DNA of 53,099 nucleotides from Chryseosolibacter histidinae (GCF_018598225.1 NZ_JAHESF010000047.1:1-53099); one strand, 5' to 3'; shown: positions 1 to 8,274, counted from the stretch's first letter. Notes: generated by a model from the sequence alone, not told the origin. Numbers and translations: made by a program.

Positions 1-493
1 GCTCAAATTGCTGCCGGGTGACCGAGTTGGTTTTCGCCAATTCCTGGAAACGCTTGAAGTCACTCTCGGCACGTCTCAGCCGCACGCGTGCCAGCTCCAC
101 GTTCCCTTCTGCTGCCTGGGTATTGAACGACGAGCTCAACGCAGTTTGCTGTGCGGTTTCATAACCGGCGCCACTGGAAGCAACATTCGCCCGCGCGTTT
201 TCAAGCTCCGCTTCCGCCTGCAACACCTTTAGGCGCAGGTCCCGGTCATCCAGCACCACCAGTGTGTCGCCGGCTTTCACTTGTTGATTGTCGTTCACCA
301 GCACCCGGCTGACGTAACCGGAAACTTTCGGAATAATGGGGCTGATGTTTGCCTCCACCTGCGCATCATCGGTTTCTTCGTGATGCTGCGCATGGATGTA
401 CTTATACACGCCAAATACAGCGCCAACCGTGATGATCAATACCAAAACCGTGGCGAAGACCTTATTTTTCTTTTTTGCTTTTTCCTTTTCCAT
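1..493 (-). CDS. HlyD/EmrA-type membrane fusion protein of an efflux pump (partial)
   Basis: This is the N-terminal part of a periplasmic adaptor; the gene runs off the left edge. The reverse strand begins with a lysine-rich cytoplasmic stretch (MEKEKAKKKNK), then one membrane anchor (residues about 12-32), then the family signature around DDAQVEANISPIIPKVSGYV, a lipoyl-type half-domain (VNDNQQVKAGDTLVVLDD) and the start of an alpha-helical hairpin. Adaptors with this DDAQV pattern usually pair with MFS drug pumps (EmrA type) and link them to a TolC channel. It starts 18 nt after tolC stops, so it is the third gene of tetR-tolC-hlyD. The inner-membrane pump is expected just beyond the window. 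The family assignment is secure; the substrate is unknown. Confidence 0.88.
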   Translation of the reverse strand, partial: MEKEKAKKKNKVFATVLVLIITVGAVFGVYKYIHAQHHEETDDAQVEANISPIIPKVSGYVSRVLVNDNQQVKAGDTLVVLDDRDLRLKVLQAEAELENARANVASSGAGYETAQQTALSSSFNTQAAEGNVELARVRLRRAESDFKRFQELAKTNSVTRQQFE

Positions 494-511
494 AATGTAT
501 TTCGCTAAGGG

Positions 512-1834
512 CTATTTTAAATTCCCTGTTGATTCCTGTAATTCATAATAAGCGATCATGCTTTCAGCCTTTGCTGTGGCGTAATTGATGCGTGCCTGAA
601 GCAGGGTCACATCGGCCTCCAGGTAGTCGGACAAGATCATCAGGCCGGCATCGAACTTGTTTTTGGAGATGGTGAAGTTTTCGCCTGCCTGCTCGATCGC
701 GGTTTCGTTCAGCGCTATTTTTTCAAGGCTCTTCTGGTAGTTCAGAAATTTCTCGCGCACGTCAATTTTTACCTGGTCGTTCAGCATCTGCTCCGACAAC
801 GCTGCCTGGTGCTGTTTGGCTTTGGCTTCCTGTACAACATGTTTGTTGTGGAACAATCCCGTAAGGTTATATTGAAGGCCGAGCCCACCATTCAGGGCGT
901 TGGTGATCGTTACAACGTTTGGGATATAGGCATCCACATAACCACCTGTAACAGCAAGCGAAGGATAACGGGATGCCTTGGCGATCTTCACTGCAGCGTC
1001 GCCTGCCTCAGCACGCAACTGCGCTGCCTTTAATTCAGGGCGCTGCTCTAATCCCTGCTGCTGAAATTGTTCTTCGGAAGCAAGCGAAGGTTTTATGAAC
1101 ATCCCCGTTGTATCAAGCTCAAGCGTGGAGTCCTCCGGCAAGCCTAAAAGGATCTGCAGGTTATACTGGGCCAATGCCGCATTGTTCAACACTTCTGTAC
1201 GCGCCAGTTTGATATTGTTCACCTGTAACTCAGCTTTCAACCGGTCGTTGCGTGCCAGCAAGCCCTGCGCTTCCAGATTTTTGAATTCCGTTACCCGTTG
1301 CTCTGCCTGTTTCAGGTTCTGATCGAGCAGCTTGCTGGTTTCCTGTAACTGATAATATTGAAAAACAGCCCGGGCGGTGTTGGCCAGTACCTTCGACGTT
1401 GTGGTGTTGTGATCGTAGGTGGCTGCTTCCTTCAGATACTGCTGCATGATCCGGTTGTTACGGATCCTGAATCCTGCGAAGACAGGCTCACTGATGGTCA
1501 GCTGCGCGAGGCCAATGCTGTTCAGTTTTGCAAAAGCAGCGAAGGGACTTTCGCCACCGCTGCCGCCACTCGGTTCGCCGGAACCCGACATACTTACTTT
1601 GGGTGTGTTCACCCGCAGGTACGTTGCGCTTGCCTTCACTTCCGGCCACGCCTGGTCCTTGGCCTGTGCCAGTTTTGCCTGCGCGATCGCTACATTCTCT
1701 TTGGAAACTTTCAACTCTTTGCTGTTCTCGATGGCGAGGTGAAGTGCCTGCTGCAAGCTTAGTTTCGTGGGCTGGCCCGAGGCATGCAACACTGCCAGCG
1801 CCAGCAGGATACTGAATAGATGTTTTATATTCAT
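512..1834 (-). CDS. TolC family outer membrane efflux protein
   Basis: This 440-residue protein is the outer-membrane channel of a tripartite efflux or type I secretion system. It opens with a signal peptide (about residues 1-20, ending ASG-Q). Two outer-membrane-efflux-protein repeats follow, rich in long helices (for example LSLQQALHLAIENSKELKVS near the start, and a second copy in the C-terminal half). A glycine/serine-rich insert near residues 80-95 (SGSGEPSGGSGGES) lies in a predicted beta-barrel or loop region. Its length matches the family. The gap to the upstream tetR is only 4 nt and to the adaptor gene 18 nt, so the three are almost certainly co-transcribed and controlled by the TetR protein. 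Confidence 0.93.
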   Translation of the reverse strand: MNIKHLFSILLALAVLHASGQPTKLSLQQALHLAIENSKELKVSKENVAIAQAKLAQAKDQAWPEVKASATYLRVNTPKVSMSGSGEPSGGSGGESPFAAFAKLNSIGLAQLTISEPVFAGFRIRNNRIMQQYLKEAATYDHNTTTSKVLANTARAVFQYYQLQETSKLLDQNLKQAEQRVTEFKNLEAQGLLARNDRLKAELQVNNIKLARTEVLNNAALAQYNLQILLGLPEDSTLELDTTGMFIKPSLASEEQFQQQGLEQRPELKAAQLRAEAGDAAVKIAKASRYPSLAVTGGYVDAYIPNVVTITNALNGGLGLQYNLTGLFHNKHVVQEAKAKQHQAALSEQMLNDQVKIDVREKFLNYQKSLEKIALNETAIEQAGENFTISKNKFDAGLMILSDYLEADVTLLQARINYATAKAESMIAYYELQESTGNLK

Positions 1835-1838
1835 ACGA

Positions 1839-2423
1839 TTATTTCCGCTTTAAAAAAATATTGATCAGTTGACTACTATGTTCCCGCAGCCTGGTCTTCA
1901 GCTTGGCGTCGCTTTCTTTCACTACGAACTTGAAGCCGGCATTGGTGACCTGATGGAACAGCCCAAACAGCGTGCCCAGCGTAAGCTCGATGTCGATGTC
2001 GTCGCGAAAGACCTTTGTTCGCTGGCCTTCTTCAATGATCTGCCGGATCTCCTGACGGTTGCGTTTTAAGATCTTGATAACCTTTTCGCTTACTTCCGGG
2101 CGATGTACGGTCGATAATTCCTGGTGCAGCATCTGGTAGAATTTCCGGTTCGCAAAGATCTTGTCGATCATGGTCTCGAGGGCGGTTTGCATTTTTACCG
2201 CCGGATCTGCCTCCGATTTATTGATATCGGTTAACCGGATATAGGTCTCGTTCGCACGCTCTTCCACAATGGTGATCAGCAGTGCTTCCTTGGATCCGAA
2301 GTGATAATTGATGAGCGCGATATTAACATCGGCTTTCAATGCAATATCCCGAACGGTTGTGAAGTCGAACCCCTTTTCTTCAAATAATTCTTTGGCTGCC
2401 GCCAGAATCTTTTCGCGTGTCAT
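1839..2423 (-). CDS. TetR/AcrR family transcriptional repressor of the efflux operon
   Basis: This 194-residue regulator has an N-terminal TetR helix-turn-helix (residues about 5-50: REKILAAAKELF, FTTVRDIALKADVN, INYHFGSKEALL) and a divergent C-terminal ligand-binding helical domain. It is the first gene of the tetR-tolC-hlyD transcript, with 4 nt to tolC. Two 16-bp palindromes lie 20-54 nt upstream of its start codon and are good operator candidates, so the protein probably represses its own operon until a toxic ligand binds. The inducer cannot be read from the sequence. Confidence 0.93.
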   Translation of the reverse strand: MTREKILAAAKELFEEKGFDFTTVRDIALKADVNIALINYHFGSKEALLITIVEERANETYIRLTDINKSEADPAVKMQTALETMIDKIFANRKFYQMLHQELSTVHRPEVSEKVIKILKRNRQEIRQIIEEGQRTKVFRDDIDIELTLGTLFGLFHQVTNAGFKFVVKESDAKLKTRLREHSSQLINIFLKRK

Positions 2424-2442
2424 GACCTAATAACGCACAAAA

Positions 2443-2477
2443 TTAAACAATTGTTTAAAATTTAAACGATTGTTTAA
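2443..2477. promoter_or_regulatory. Tandem palindromic operator of the tetR-tolC-hlyD operon
   Basis: Two related 16-bp palindromes stand here: TTAAACAATTGTTTAA (2443-2458, perfect) and TTAAACGATTGTTTAA (2462-2477, one off-symmetry pair). Their centres are 19 bp apart, close to two helical turns, and they lie directly upstream of the tetR start codon. Two side-by-side dyads are a known arrangement for cooperative TetR-family dimers. That this TetR protein binds here is an inference from position and symmetry. Confidence 0.75.
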
Positions 2478-2529
2478 AATAAAGGTGTGGGGTTGCTAAC
2501 GCAATCGTTTGGTTGTGGTGTGAAAGGTT

Positions 2530-2786
2530 GAAGGGTCCACGGTCGAACGGTCCACGGTCCACGGCAAGGTTTAGGTTGTTGGTGAAGAACACCAACAACG
2601 GCGGGGGTGGGTTTGTTGCTGCTGGTAAAAAAGGATGTGTTACTTGTGGTGAAGAACACCAACAAGGGCGCGGGAGCATCAACAACGGCGTGATGGTAGG
2701 TACGAGGTATGTCCCGATAGCTATCCGGGATAAGAGGTACAAGTTGGCGGATCCGTCCGTGGTCTGTGGACTGTCGACCGTGGACT
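2530..2786. repeat. Heptad-arm inverted repeat, GTCCAC family, site 1
   Basis: The left arm (about 2530-2563) reads as degenerate 7-nt units GGTCCAC/GGTCGAAC/GGTCCAC/GGTCCAC. The right arm (about 2753-2786) reads CCGTGGT/CTGTGGA/CTGTCGA/CCGTGGA, the reverse complement of the same word. The arms are about 190 bp apart, the widest in the window, and enclose two AAGAA-loop hairpins. The right arm ends 3 nt from the rlmN stop codon, so the element is downstream of rlmN. Confidence 0.72.
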
Positions 2787-2788
2787 AA

Positions 2789-3838
2789 TTAACTCTTATT
2801 CGCAAGCTGTCCGCAGGCGGCGTCGATATCTTTGCCGCGGCTTTTGCGGATGCGGGTGGTAATGCCGTGCCGCTCCAGCAGGTCCATGTACATGTTCAGC
2901 GCCTTTTCGGAGGCTTGCTGAAACTGGCCATCATCGATGGGGTTGTATTCAATAAGGTTTACCTTGCACGGAATGACCTTGCAGAATTTCAGCAACGCTT
3001 GCGCGTGTTCTTCGGTGTCGTTGATGTCTTTCCACACCACGTACTCATAGGTCACTTTGCGCTTGGTCTTTTGGTACCAGTATTTCAATGCTTCGGCGAG
3101 CTCTTCAAGGGAGTTCGACTCGTTGATGGGCATGATGGACGAGCGTATATGGTTGAGGGCCGAGTGCAGGGAAACGGCCAGGTTGAACTTGACGCCGTCA
3201 TCGGCCATTTTGATGATCATTTTTGCGATGCCTACTGTAGACACAGTAAGTCTTTTGGAAGCCATGGCGAGGCCCTGGTGCGAGGTGATCTTCTCTATGG
3301 CCGCTATCACGTTGGCATAATTGAGCAGCGGTTCGCCCATGCCCATAAATACGATGTTGGTCAGCGGCCTTCCGAAATAAAGCTCGCTTTGCTGCTTGAT
3401 CGCCACCACCTGGTCATAGATCTCGTCAGGATTCAGATTTCGCATACGCTTCAGGCGCGCCGTTGCGCAGAATTTGCAGTCGAGGCTGCAGCCCACCTGT
3501 GAAGAAACGCAGGCGGTGATCCTCTTTTCGGTAGGGATCAGTACGGACTCCACGATGAGGCCGTCGTGCAGGGTCACGGCATTTTTAATGGTGCCGTCGG
3601 CGCTCCGCTGCATGTGGTCTACCTTGATGAAGTTGATGGTAAAATGGGTCTTCAGCAGCTCCCTGACGGCAAGCGACAGGTTGGTCATGTCGTCAAAGTC
3701 CTTGACAGATTTTTTCCAGAGCCATTCGTGTACCTGCTGGGCACGGAAGGGTTTTTCCTTATGCTGAACAAAGAAATCCTTTAATTCTTCGAGCTTTAAT
3801 TTGCGTATGTCCCGCTTTACTGTCGTTTCAACCATCAT
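2789..3838 (-). CDS. rlmN: Dual-specificity RNA methyltransferase RlmN
   Basis: This 349-residue radical SAM enzyme methylates C2 of A2503 in 23S rRNA (and A37 of some tRNAs) in the cytoplasm. The radical SAM cluster motif CSLDCKFC (C117, C121, C124) is present, as is the MGMGEPLLN stretch after it. The two mechanistic cysteines are also visible: C110 in TACVSSQVGC and C342 near the C-terminus in AACGQLANKS. Length matches the family. Two adjacent ATG codons (3838 and 3835) can start it. It is separated from neighbours by 57 nt upstream and a repeat element downstream, so it may be transcribed alone. Confidence 0.97.
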   Translation of the reverse strand: MMVETTVKRDIRKLKLEELKDFFVQHKEKPFRAQQVHEWLWKKSVKDFDDMTNLSLAVRELLKTHFTINFIKVDHMQRSADGTIKNAVTLHDGLIVESVLIPTEKRITACVSSQVGCSLDCKFCATARLKRMRNLNPDEIYDQVVAIKQQSELYFGRPLTNIVFMGMGEPLLNYANVIAAIEKITSHQGLAMASKRLTVSTVGIAKMIIKMADDGVKFNLAVSLHSALNHIRSSIMPINESNSLEELAEALKYWYQKTKRKVTYEYVVWKDINDTEEHAQALLKFCKVIPCKVNLIEYNPIDDGQFQQASEKALNMYMDLLERHGITTRIRKSRGKDIDAACGQLANKS

Positions 3839-3895
3839 GCAAAGGTAACAACAAAGAACGGTAATCTTTGATTCACAGCAGGATGCGGAAAACCT

Positions 3896-4345
3896 TTATT
3901 TTAACCGGAGGAATATGCGGGTTTCGCAGGGCCGTGAGGAATTGGAAATAATGAGGGAATCGGCCGAGAATTTATCCACCATATAGCTGTTGCTGATGGT
4001 TTGCGATTTTTTATCGAGGATCATCAGTGTTTCACCATCGAACCGGTACAGGAAATTCTTGTTGTTGGACGTTTTCTTTTTGGTGAGAATGCGGGTGGAC
4101 TCTTCGCCCGCCATTTTCTCCTTGAAGACCACCACCTGCGCTGAGGGAGAACCCATCTCTTTCATATCCTCGATCATCCGCTGCGCCGTATCGTTGGCCG
4201 CGGTCATGTTCTCTTCCATACAATTGCTTTGTTTTACCAATTGCCAGCTTCCGACAATGGATTGCGCCCTTACGCCGAATGAAAAACTGCCAAGTACGAT
4301 CATCCAACCTGTAAAAATTATTGATTTTCTTACGTTCGGGTTCAT
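3896..4345 (-). CDS. Secreted lipocalin-like small protein
   Basis: I start this 149-residue protein at the ATG at 4345, because it gives a clean signal peptide (MNPNVRKSIIFTGWMIVLGSFSFGVRAQS, cleaved after RA or AQ). A longer start at 4384 would nearly touch the divergent gene at 4391. After the signal comes SIVGSWQLVKQ, the typical opening strand of bacterial lipocalin-like domains, followed by alternating strands to a C-terminal ISNSSRPCETRIFLRLK. Two cysteines (SNCMEE and RPCETR) could form a disulfide. The ligand and role are unknown. It shares a 45-bp divergent gap with the beta-lactamase-like gene. Confidence 0.7.
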   Translation of the reverse strand: MNPNVRKSIIFTGWMIVLGSFSFGVRAQSIVGSWQLVKQSNCMEENMTAANDTAQRMIEDMKEMGSPSAQVVVFKEKMAGEESTRILTKKKTSNNKNFLYRFDGETLMILDKKSQTISNSYMVDKFSADSLIISNSSRPCETRIFLRLK

Positions 4346-4390
4346 AGCTTTTGTTTTCTTTACCCTAATGTACTCAAAATCCAAGCCAGC

Positions 4391-5656
4391 ATGAAAAAGA
4401 TTCTACTCTTCCTTTTAGTGTCATTGTCTGTTTTTTCCTGTGCCCGGAAAAGTGACAATCTCATTGAAGGGCTTATGGAAGCACATCCCGATCAGTTTAA
4501 TGATATCCTTCAGAACAAGGACCGGTACGAGGTGCAGGTCATTTATACGCAGATCGACCGCAACGAGAAGAACGAGCCGTCATTCAGGTCCTACTATTTT
4601 AATGTGGATAGCTCCCGGTATTTCTATCCTGCCTCCACGGTGAAATTTCCGCTGGTATTGCTTTCGCTGGAAAAACTTCACCGTTTAAATGTCGACAAGC
4701 TTGATAAGTTTACGCCCGTTTTTCACGATAGTTTATACGCAGGACAGCGCTCTGTGGCTCAGGATACCACTGCTGAGAACAGACTGCCATCCGTTGCACA
4801 CTATGCAAAGAAGATCCTCGTCGTGAGCGATAACGACGCCTATAACCGTTTATATGAATTCATGGGACAGTCGGAGGTCAATAAGATCCTCCATGAAAAA
4901 GGCTACACTGCCACGCGGATCCTCCACCGGTTGGAGCGGCCCCTCAGCCGGGAAGAGAATGCACACACGGAGGCAGTGCGTTTTATGAACGGAAACACCC
5001 TCGTCTACGGGCAGCCGATGCTGGTGAACAATCCGCTCATAGAAGTAAAAGAGAAGATCCTGAAAGGGAAAGGTTTCAAAAGGAGGGATTCACTGATCAA
5101 CGAACCATTCGATTTTACCTATAAGAATTTTTTTCCCCTGAACGAGCAACAGGAATTGCTGCGTGCCTTCCTGTTCCCGGCCAGCGTTGCCGAACAGAAA
5201 AGGTTCGACCTCACGGAAGATGACAGGGCGTTTGTGCTGAAGTACATGTCGCAGCTACCGACCGAAACTATTTTCCCGCCTTATTATGCCGACACCTCTT
5301 ACCACGACGCAAGCTGCAAGTTCCTGATGTTCGGGAACGGTCATGAAGCCATCCCCGAAAACATCCGCATCTTTAATAAAATAGGCGATGCTTACGGATT
5401 TCTTATCGACAATGCTTATGTGGTCGATTTTAAGAACGGTGTTGAATTTATGCTCAGCGCCGTGATCAATACCAACACCGACGAGATCTACAACGATGGA
5501 AAATATGCCTACCGGGAGTTAGGTTTTCCGTTCATGAAAAACCTGGGACAGGTGATCTACGAACATGAGCTCACACGTGTTCGGAAGCACAAACCAGATC
5601 TCTCGGCGTTCAAACTTGTTTACGACCGTTCAAAACAACAGGCAGTAGGCAATTGA
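4391..5656 (+). CDS. Class A beta-lactamase-like serine hydrolase, lipoprotein
   Basis: This 421-residue protein has a lipoprotein signal (SLSVFSC, Cys17) and a penicillin-recognising fold. The active-site triplets are visible: S82-T-V-K85 (S-x-x-K), S146-D-N148 (SDN) and K330-I-G332 in place of KTG. At about 420 residues it is longer than true class A beta-lactamases (about 290), with an insertion between SDN and the KIG strand, so a periplasmic hydrolase or peptidase of murein peptides is as likely as an antibiotic-resistance enzyme. The last codons (QAVGN-stop) are built from a GCAGTAGGCAATT repeat that continues past the stop. The following genes (DUF1611, dipeptide epimerase) fit a peptidoglycan-peptide context. 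Confidence 0.85.
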   Translation: MKKILLFLLVSLSVFSCARKSDNLIEGLMEAHPDQFNDILQNKDRYEVQVIYTQIDRNEKNEPSFRSYYFNVDSSRYFYPASTVKFPLVLLSLEKLHRLNVDKLDKFTPVFHDSLYAGQRSVAQDTTAENRLPSVAHYAKKILVVSDNDAYNRLYEFMGQSEVNKILHEKGYTATRILHRLERPLSREENAHTEAVRFMNGNTLVYGQPMLVNNPLIEVKEKILKGKGFKRRDSLINEPFDFTYKNFFPLNEQQELLRAFLFPASVAEQKRFDLTEDDRAFVLKYMSQLPTETIFPPYYADTSYHDASCKFLMFGNGHEAIPENIRIFNKIGDAYGFLIDNAYVVDFKNGVEFMLSAVINTNTDEIYNDGKYAYRELGFPFMKNLGQVIYEHELTRVRKHKPDLSAFKLVYDRSKQQAVGN

Positions 5657-5782
5657 GCAGTAGGCAAATTGTCCACAGTCGACGGTCCACAGTCCACAGA
5701 CGGGCGGAGCGAAATCTACTTTCGTACCTTGTAAATCATACTTTCTGGTACGGCCGTGGACCATGGACTGTGGTCCGTGGAC
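5641..5782. repeat. Heptad-arm inverted repeat, GTCCAC family, site 2
   Basis: The left arm (5671-5703) reads GTCCACA/GTCGACG/GTCCACA/GTCCACA, exactly 7 nt per unit. The right arm (5754-5782) reads CCGTGGA/CCATGGA/CTGTGGT/CCGTGGA. The spacer is about 50 bp. A second repeat, GCAGTAGGCAATT given twice (5643-5669), precedes the left arm and includes the stop codon of the serine hydrolase. The element lies between two plus-strand genes, 78 nt before the next start. Confidence 0.78.
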
Positions 5783-5859
5783 TCATACAATCACTGGAAT
5801 CAGTGGTTGATTAACTGGATTTCTTGCCCGATATTTCAGGCTTTTGTTCATCGACCAAT

Positions 5860-6933
5860 ATGAAAAGCAACGCTATTGTTATTACCGGGGGATTGCTGGA
5901 TACCATTGCAGCAAAAACCGCGCATGGCCTGATCAGGGGAACGGATCGTTTTAATATCATCGGGATCATCGATCATAAATATCCCGGCAAGGATGCGGGC
6001 GAAGTGCTGGACGGCAGAAAACGCAACCTCCAGATCTATGCTTCGATCGCAGATTTTGTTTCATCCTCCAAAGAAAAAGCCAAGTATTGCATTGTAGGTG
6101 TTGCTACGAAGGGCGGCGTGATCCCTGAGTCGCTTCGGGCCGTGCTGAAGGAAGCACTCGAGAACGGTTACAACCTGGTGAACGGCCTGCACGAATACGT
6201 TTCGGACATTCCGGAGCTGGCGGACCTTGCCAAACAAAAAGGACTGGAGATCATCGATGTGCGCAAGCCCAAGAAGGTGAAAGACCTTCATTTCTGGTCG
6301 GGCAAGATCAAAGAAGTAAAATGCCCCAAGATTGCCGTGCTGGGAACAGACTGCTCCATGGGCAAAAGGACCACCACCCGTTTCCTGGTGGAAGCGATGC
6401 GCAAGGCTGGTTACAAAGCTGAGATGATCTACACCGGACAAACCGGATGGATGCAGGGCGCGAAATACGGATTTGTTTTCGACTCAACACTTAACGATTT
6501 TATTTCAGGTGAAATGGAACACGCAGTTCACACGTGTTACATGGAAGCGAAGCCTGATATCATTTTTATCGAAGGACAGTCGTCATTGAGAAACCCGAGC
6601 GGGCCTGCGGGTGCGGAGTGGATCGTATCGGCGGATGCCGACGGCGTTGTACTGCAGCATAACCCCCCGCGCAAGCAATACAAGGACATGGAATTTTATC
6701 CGGCCTACATTCCCGATCCGAAAGACGAGATCGCCCTGATCAAAATTTATGGCGCCAATACAGTAGCCCTGACGGTGAACACTGCGAAGATGAAGGAGCA
6801 GGATGCGCGCGACTATGCCAGCAAGTATGAGAAGGACCTAGGGATTCCCGTGGTGCTGCCGCTGGAAGATGGTGTTCAAAGCCTTGTTCCTTTATTCGAG
6901 GCGATGATCAAAAAAGCAGCAGCCACGGTGTAA
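5860..6933 (+). CDS. DUF1611 protein, DgcN-like (candidate D-glutamate N-acetyltransferase)
   Basis: This 357-residue cytoplasmic protein has the DUF1611 architecture: an N-terminal Rossmann-like domain and a C-terminal P-loop domain with GTDCSMGKRT (residues about 162-171) and a conserved EGQSSLRNPSGPAG stretch. I use the ATG at 5860 (MKSNAIVITGG); a TTG 36 nt upstream is less likely. From memory of the literature, DUF1611 members called DgcN N-acetylate D-glutamate and work with DgcA, an enolase-superfamily racemase; the next gene here is of that superfamily. The pair is probably co-transcribed (78 nt apart). Assignment to the family is strong; the reaction in this organism is inferred. Confidence 0.85.
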   Translation: MKSNAIVITGGLLDTIAAKTAHGLIRGTDRFNIIGIIDHKYPGKDAGEVLDGRKRNLQIYASIADFVSSSKEKAKYCIVGVATKGGVIPESLRAVLKEALENGYNLVNGLHEYVSDIPELADLAKQKGLEIIDVRKPKKVKDLHFWSGKIKEVKCPKIAVLGTDCSMGKRTTTRFLVEAMRKAGYKAEMIYTGQTGWMQGAKYGFVFDSTLNDFISGEMEHAVHTCYMEAKPDIIFIEGQSSLRNPSGPAGAEWIVSADADGVVLQHNPPRKQYKDMEFYPAYIPDPKDEIALIKIYGANTVALTVNTAKMKEQDARDYASKYEKDLGIPVVLPLEDGVQSLVPLFEAMIKKAAATV

Positions 6934-6939
6934 TACAAG

Positions 6940-6970
6940 AATTTAGAATTTAGCATTTAGAATATAGAAT
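6940..6970. repeat. Single tandem heptad arm, AATTTAG type
   Basis: Four degenerate 7-nt units follow one another: AATTTAG, AATTTAG, CATTTAG, AATATAG. They begin 7 nt after the DUF1611 stop codon. No inverted partner arm is visible in the 78-nt gap, so this may be half of an element of the type seen elsewhere in the window. Confidence 0.55.
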
Positions 6971-7011
6971 GGGAAGCGCGGATAATGCAACCTGATTATT
7001 AAAGATCGCGG

Positions 7012-8082
7012 ATGAAAATCAAGAATATTAAAGTCTGGAACGCAGACCTCGGCAACACGAAGCCCTATACCATCGCTTTTAAAACAGTTGATGAGGTGCG
7101 GAATGCTTTTGTGGAGATCACACTCGATAATGGTGTTACGGGCATCGGTTCCGGAAACCCCAGCGAGTACGTTGTTGGCGAGAACCTCAGCCAGACGTTG
7201 GAAGCGTTGCAAGAGAAGAACCTGGATTTTCTTGTCGGCCGCGATATCCGCGACTTCTATCAGCTCACCTTCGAGGTGCAGCAGAAGTTCCCGAAGAACC
7301 CTGCCGCACGTGCCGCCCTCGACATTGCCCTTCACGATGTGTTCACCAAATTTCTCGGCGTGCCGCTGGTGAAGTTCCTCGGGCAGAAGATCAAGACCAT
7401 GCCTACGTCCAATACCATCGGCATCAAGAGCGTGGAGGATACTTTAAAAGAGGCTGCAGAATACATCAAGAACGGTTTCAAGGTACTGAAGGTAAAACTT
7501 GGCAGAGACATCTCAGAAGATATCGAGCGCCTGGTGAAGCTGCGTGAGAAATTCGGCAACAGCGTGGTGATCCGCATCGATGCCAACCAGGGTTATAGTG
7601 TTGATCAGACCATCGAATTTTATAAGAAGACCACACACCTCAACATCGAGCTGATCGAGCAGCCCCTTCCTGCAAAGGCTGTAAAAGAAATGAAGGCCCT
7701 GCCTGATGAGATCAAGCTGAAGATCGCTGCCGATGAGTCGCTGATCTCTCCTAAAGATGCGCTCGAATTGGTGAAGCCACCCCGGGCCTCGGCCATTTTC
7801 AACATCAAGCTGATGAAGTGCGGTGGCGTGAGCCAGGGATTGAAGATCGCCGACATCGCCTTACAAGAGGGCGTTGATCTTTTCTGGGGCTGCAATGACG
7901 AGAGCATTGTCAGCATCACCGCAGCGCTCCATGCGGCCTTCTCGTGCACCAACACAAAATACATCGACCTCGATGGCAGCCTTGACCTGGGCCGCGACGA
8001 AGTAACGGGCGGATTTATTCTGAAAGACGGCTACATGTACTGTTCGGATAAGCCAGGCCTTGGGTTAGACAGGCTGGTGTAA
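7012..8082 (+). CDS. Dipeptide epimerase (L-Ala-D/L-Glu epimerase-like), enolase superfamily
   Basis: This 356-residue enzyme abstracts and returns the alpha proton of a glutamyl residue. The catalytic and metal residues of the muconate-lactonising subgroup are all in place: K160-x-K162 (LKVKLG), D190 (RIDANQG), E216 (IEQP), D241 (AADES) and K266 (NIKLMKCGG). A D319-x-D321 motif (IDLDGSLDL) matches the position that binds the dipeptide alpha-amino group in L-Ala-D/L-Glu epimerases. That favours a murein dipeptide over a free or N-acetylated glutamate. It follows the DUF1611 gene, so an N-acetyl-glutamate racemase role (DgcA-like) remains the alternative. Its stop codon merges into a heptad repeat arm. 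Confidence 0.9.
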   Translation: MKIKNIKVWNADLGNTKPYTIAFKTVDEVRNAFVEITLDNGVTGIGSGNPSEYVVGENLSQTLEALQEKNLDFLVGRDIRDFYQLTFEVQQKFPKNPAARAALDIALHDVFTKFLGVPLVKFLGQKIKTMPTSNTIGIKSVEDTLKEAAEYIKNGFKVLKVKLGRDISEDIERLVKLREKFGNSVVIRIDANQGYSVDQTIEFYKKTTHLNIELIEQPLPAKAVKEMKALPDEIKLKIAADESLISPKDALELVKPPRASAIFNIKLMKCGGVSQGLKIADIALQEGVDLFWGCNDESIVSITAALHAAFSCTNTKYIDLDGSLDLGRDEVTGGFILKDGYMYCSDKPGLGLDRLV

Positions 8083-8188
8083 GTACGAAATACGAAATAC
8101 GAGGTACGAAGTAAAATACCCTTCTATGTAAGAAAGCACACTGTTGTAGGTGACAAGCGTACCTCGTACTTCGTACCTCGTACCTTTT
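8081..8188. repeat. Heptad-arm inverted repeat, TACGARR family, site 1
   Basis: The left arm (8081-8113) contains TACGAAA/TACGAAA/TACGAGG/TACGAAG with exact 7-nt spacing. The right arm (8158-8185) is CGTACCT/CGTACTT/CGTACCT/CGTACCT. The spacer is about 44 bp. The first bases of the left arm are the last two of the epimerase stop codon. Transcribed on the plus strand, it forms a long stem followed by TTTTCCCC, so it could act as a terminator or mRNA 3'-end structure. Confidence 0.8.
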
Positions 8189-8254
8189 CCCCTTCTTATA
8201 AGTAAAGCTCCCCCTCACCCACCTCCAGCGATAGGCAAACGATCGGCCGTAACA

Positions 8255-8274
8255 AATACCAAGTATTTGGTATT
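8255..8274. promoter_or_regulatory. Perfect 20-bp hairpin/palindrome before the ankyrin operon
   Basis: AATACCAA (8255-8262) and TTGGTATT (8267-8274) are perfect inverted copies around GTAT. The site lies 65 nt upstream of the ATG at 8339. It could be an operator for the four-gene operon; no regulator can be assigned. A purine-rich GAGG 5 nt before the ATG serves as ribosome binding site. Confidence 0.4.

Larger units (their letters stand above)
2424..2788. other. 365-bp gene-free region: operator plus repeat element
   Basis: The stretch between rlmN and tetR (both minus) holds the TetR operator on its left and then only repeats. These are a heptad arm of the GTCCACGG type, two copies of a hairpin with loop AAGAA (2575-2599, 10-bp stem; 2643-2666, imperfect), traces of the TACGAGG heptad, the imperfect palindrome TCCCGATAGCTATCCGGGA (2712-2730) and the opposite heptad arm. 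Two open frames crossing it are low-complexity and not credible genes. Confidence 0.7.

Noticed and set aside
2455-2788. Frames of 91-95 codons on both strands in the tetR-rlmN gap
   Set aside because: They are produced by low-complexity repeats and hairpins, with Pro/Pro or Gly/Gly-rich translations.
4391-5656. Calling the serine hydrolase an antibiotic-resistance beta-lactamase
   Set aside because: Length, KIG in place of KTG and lipoprotein anchoring make a murein-related role at least as likely; resistance cannot be claimed from sequence.
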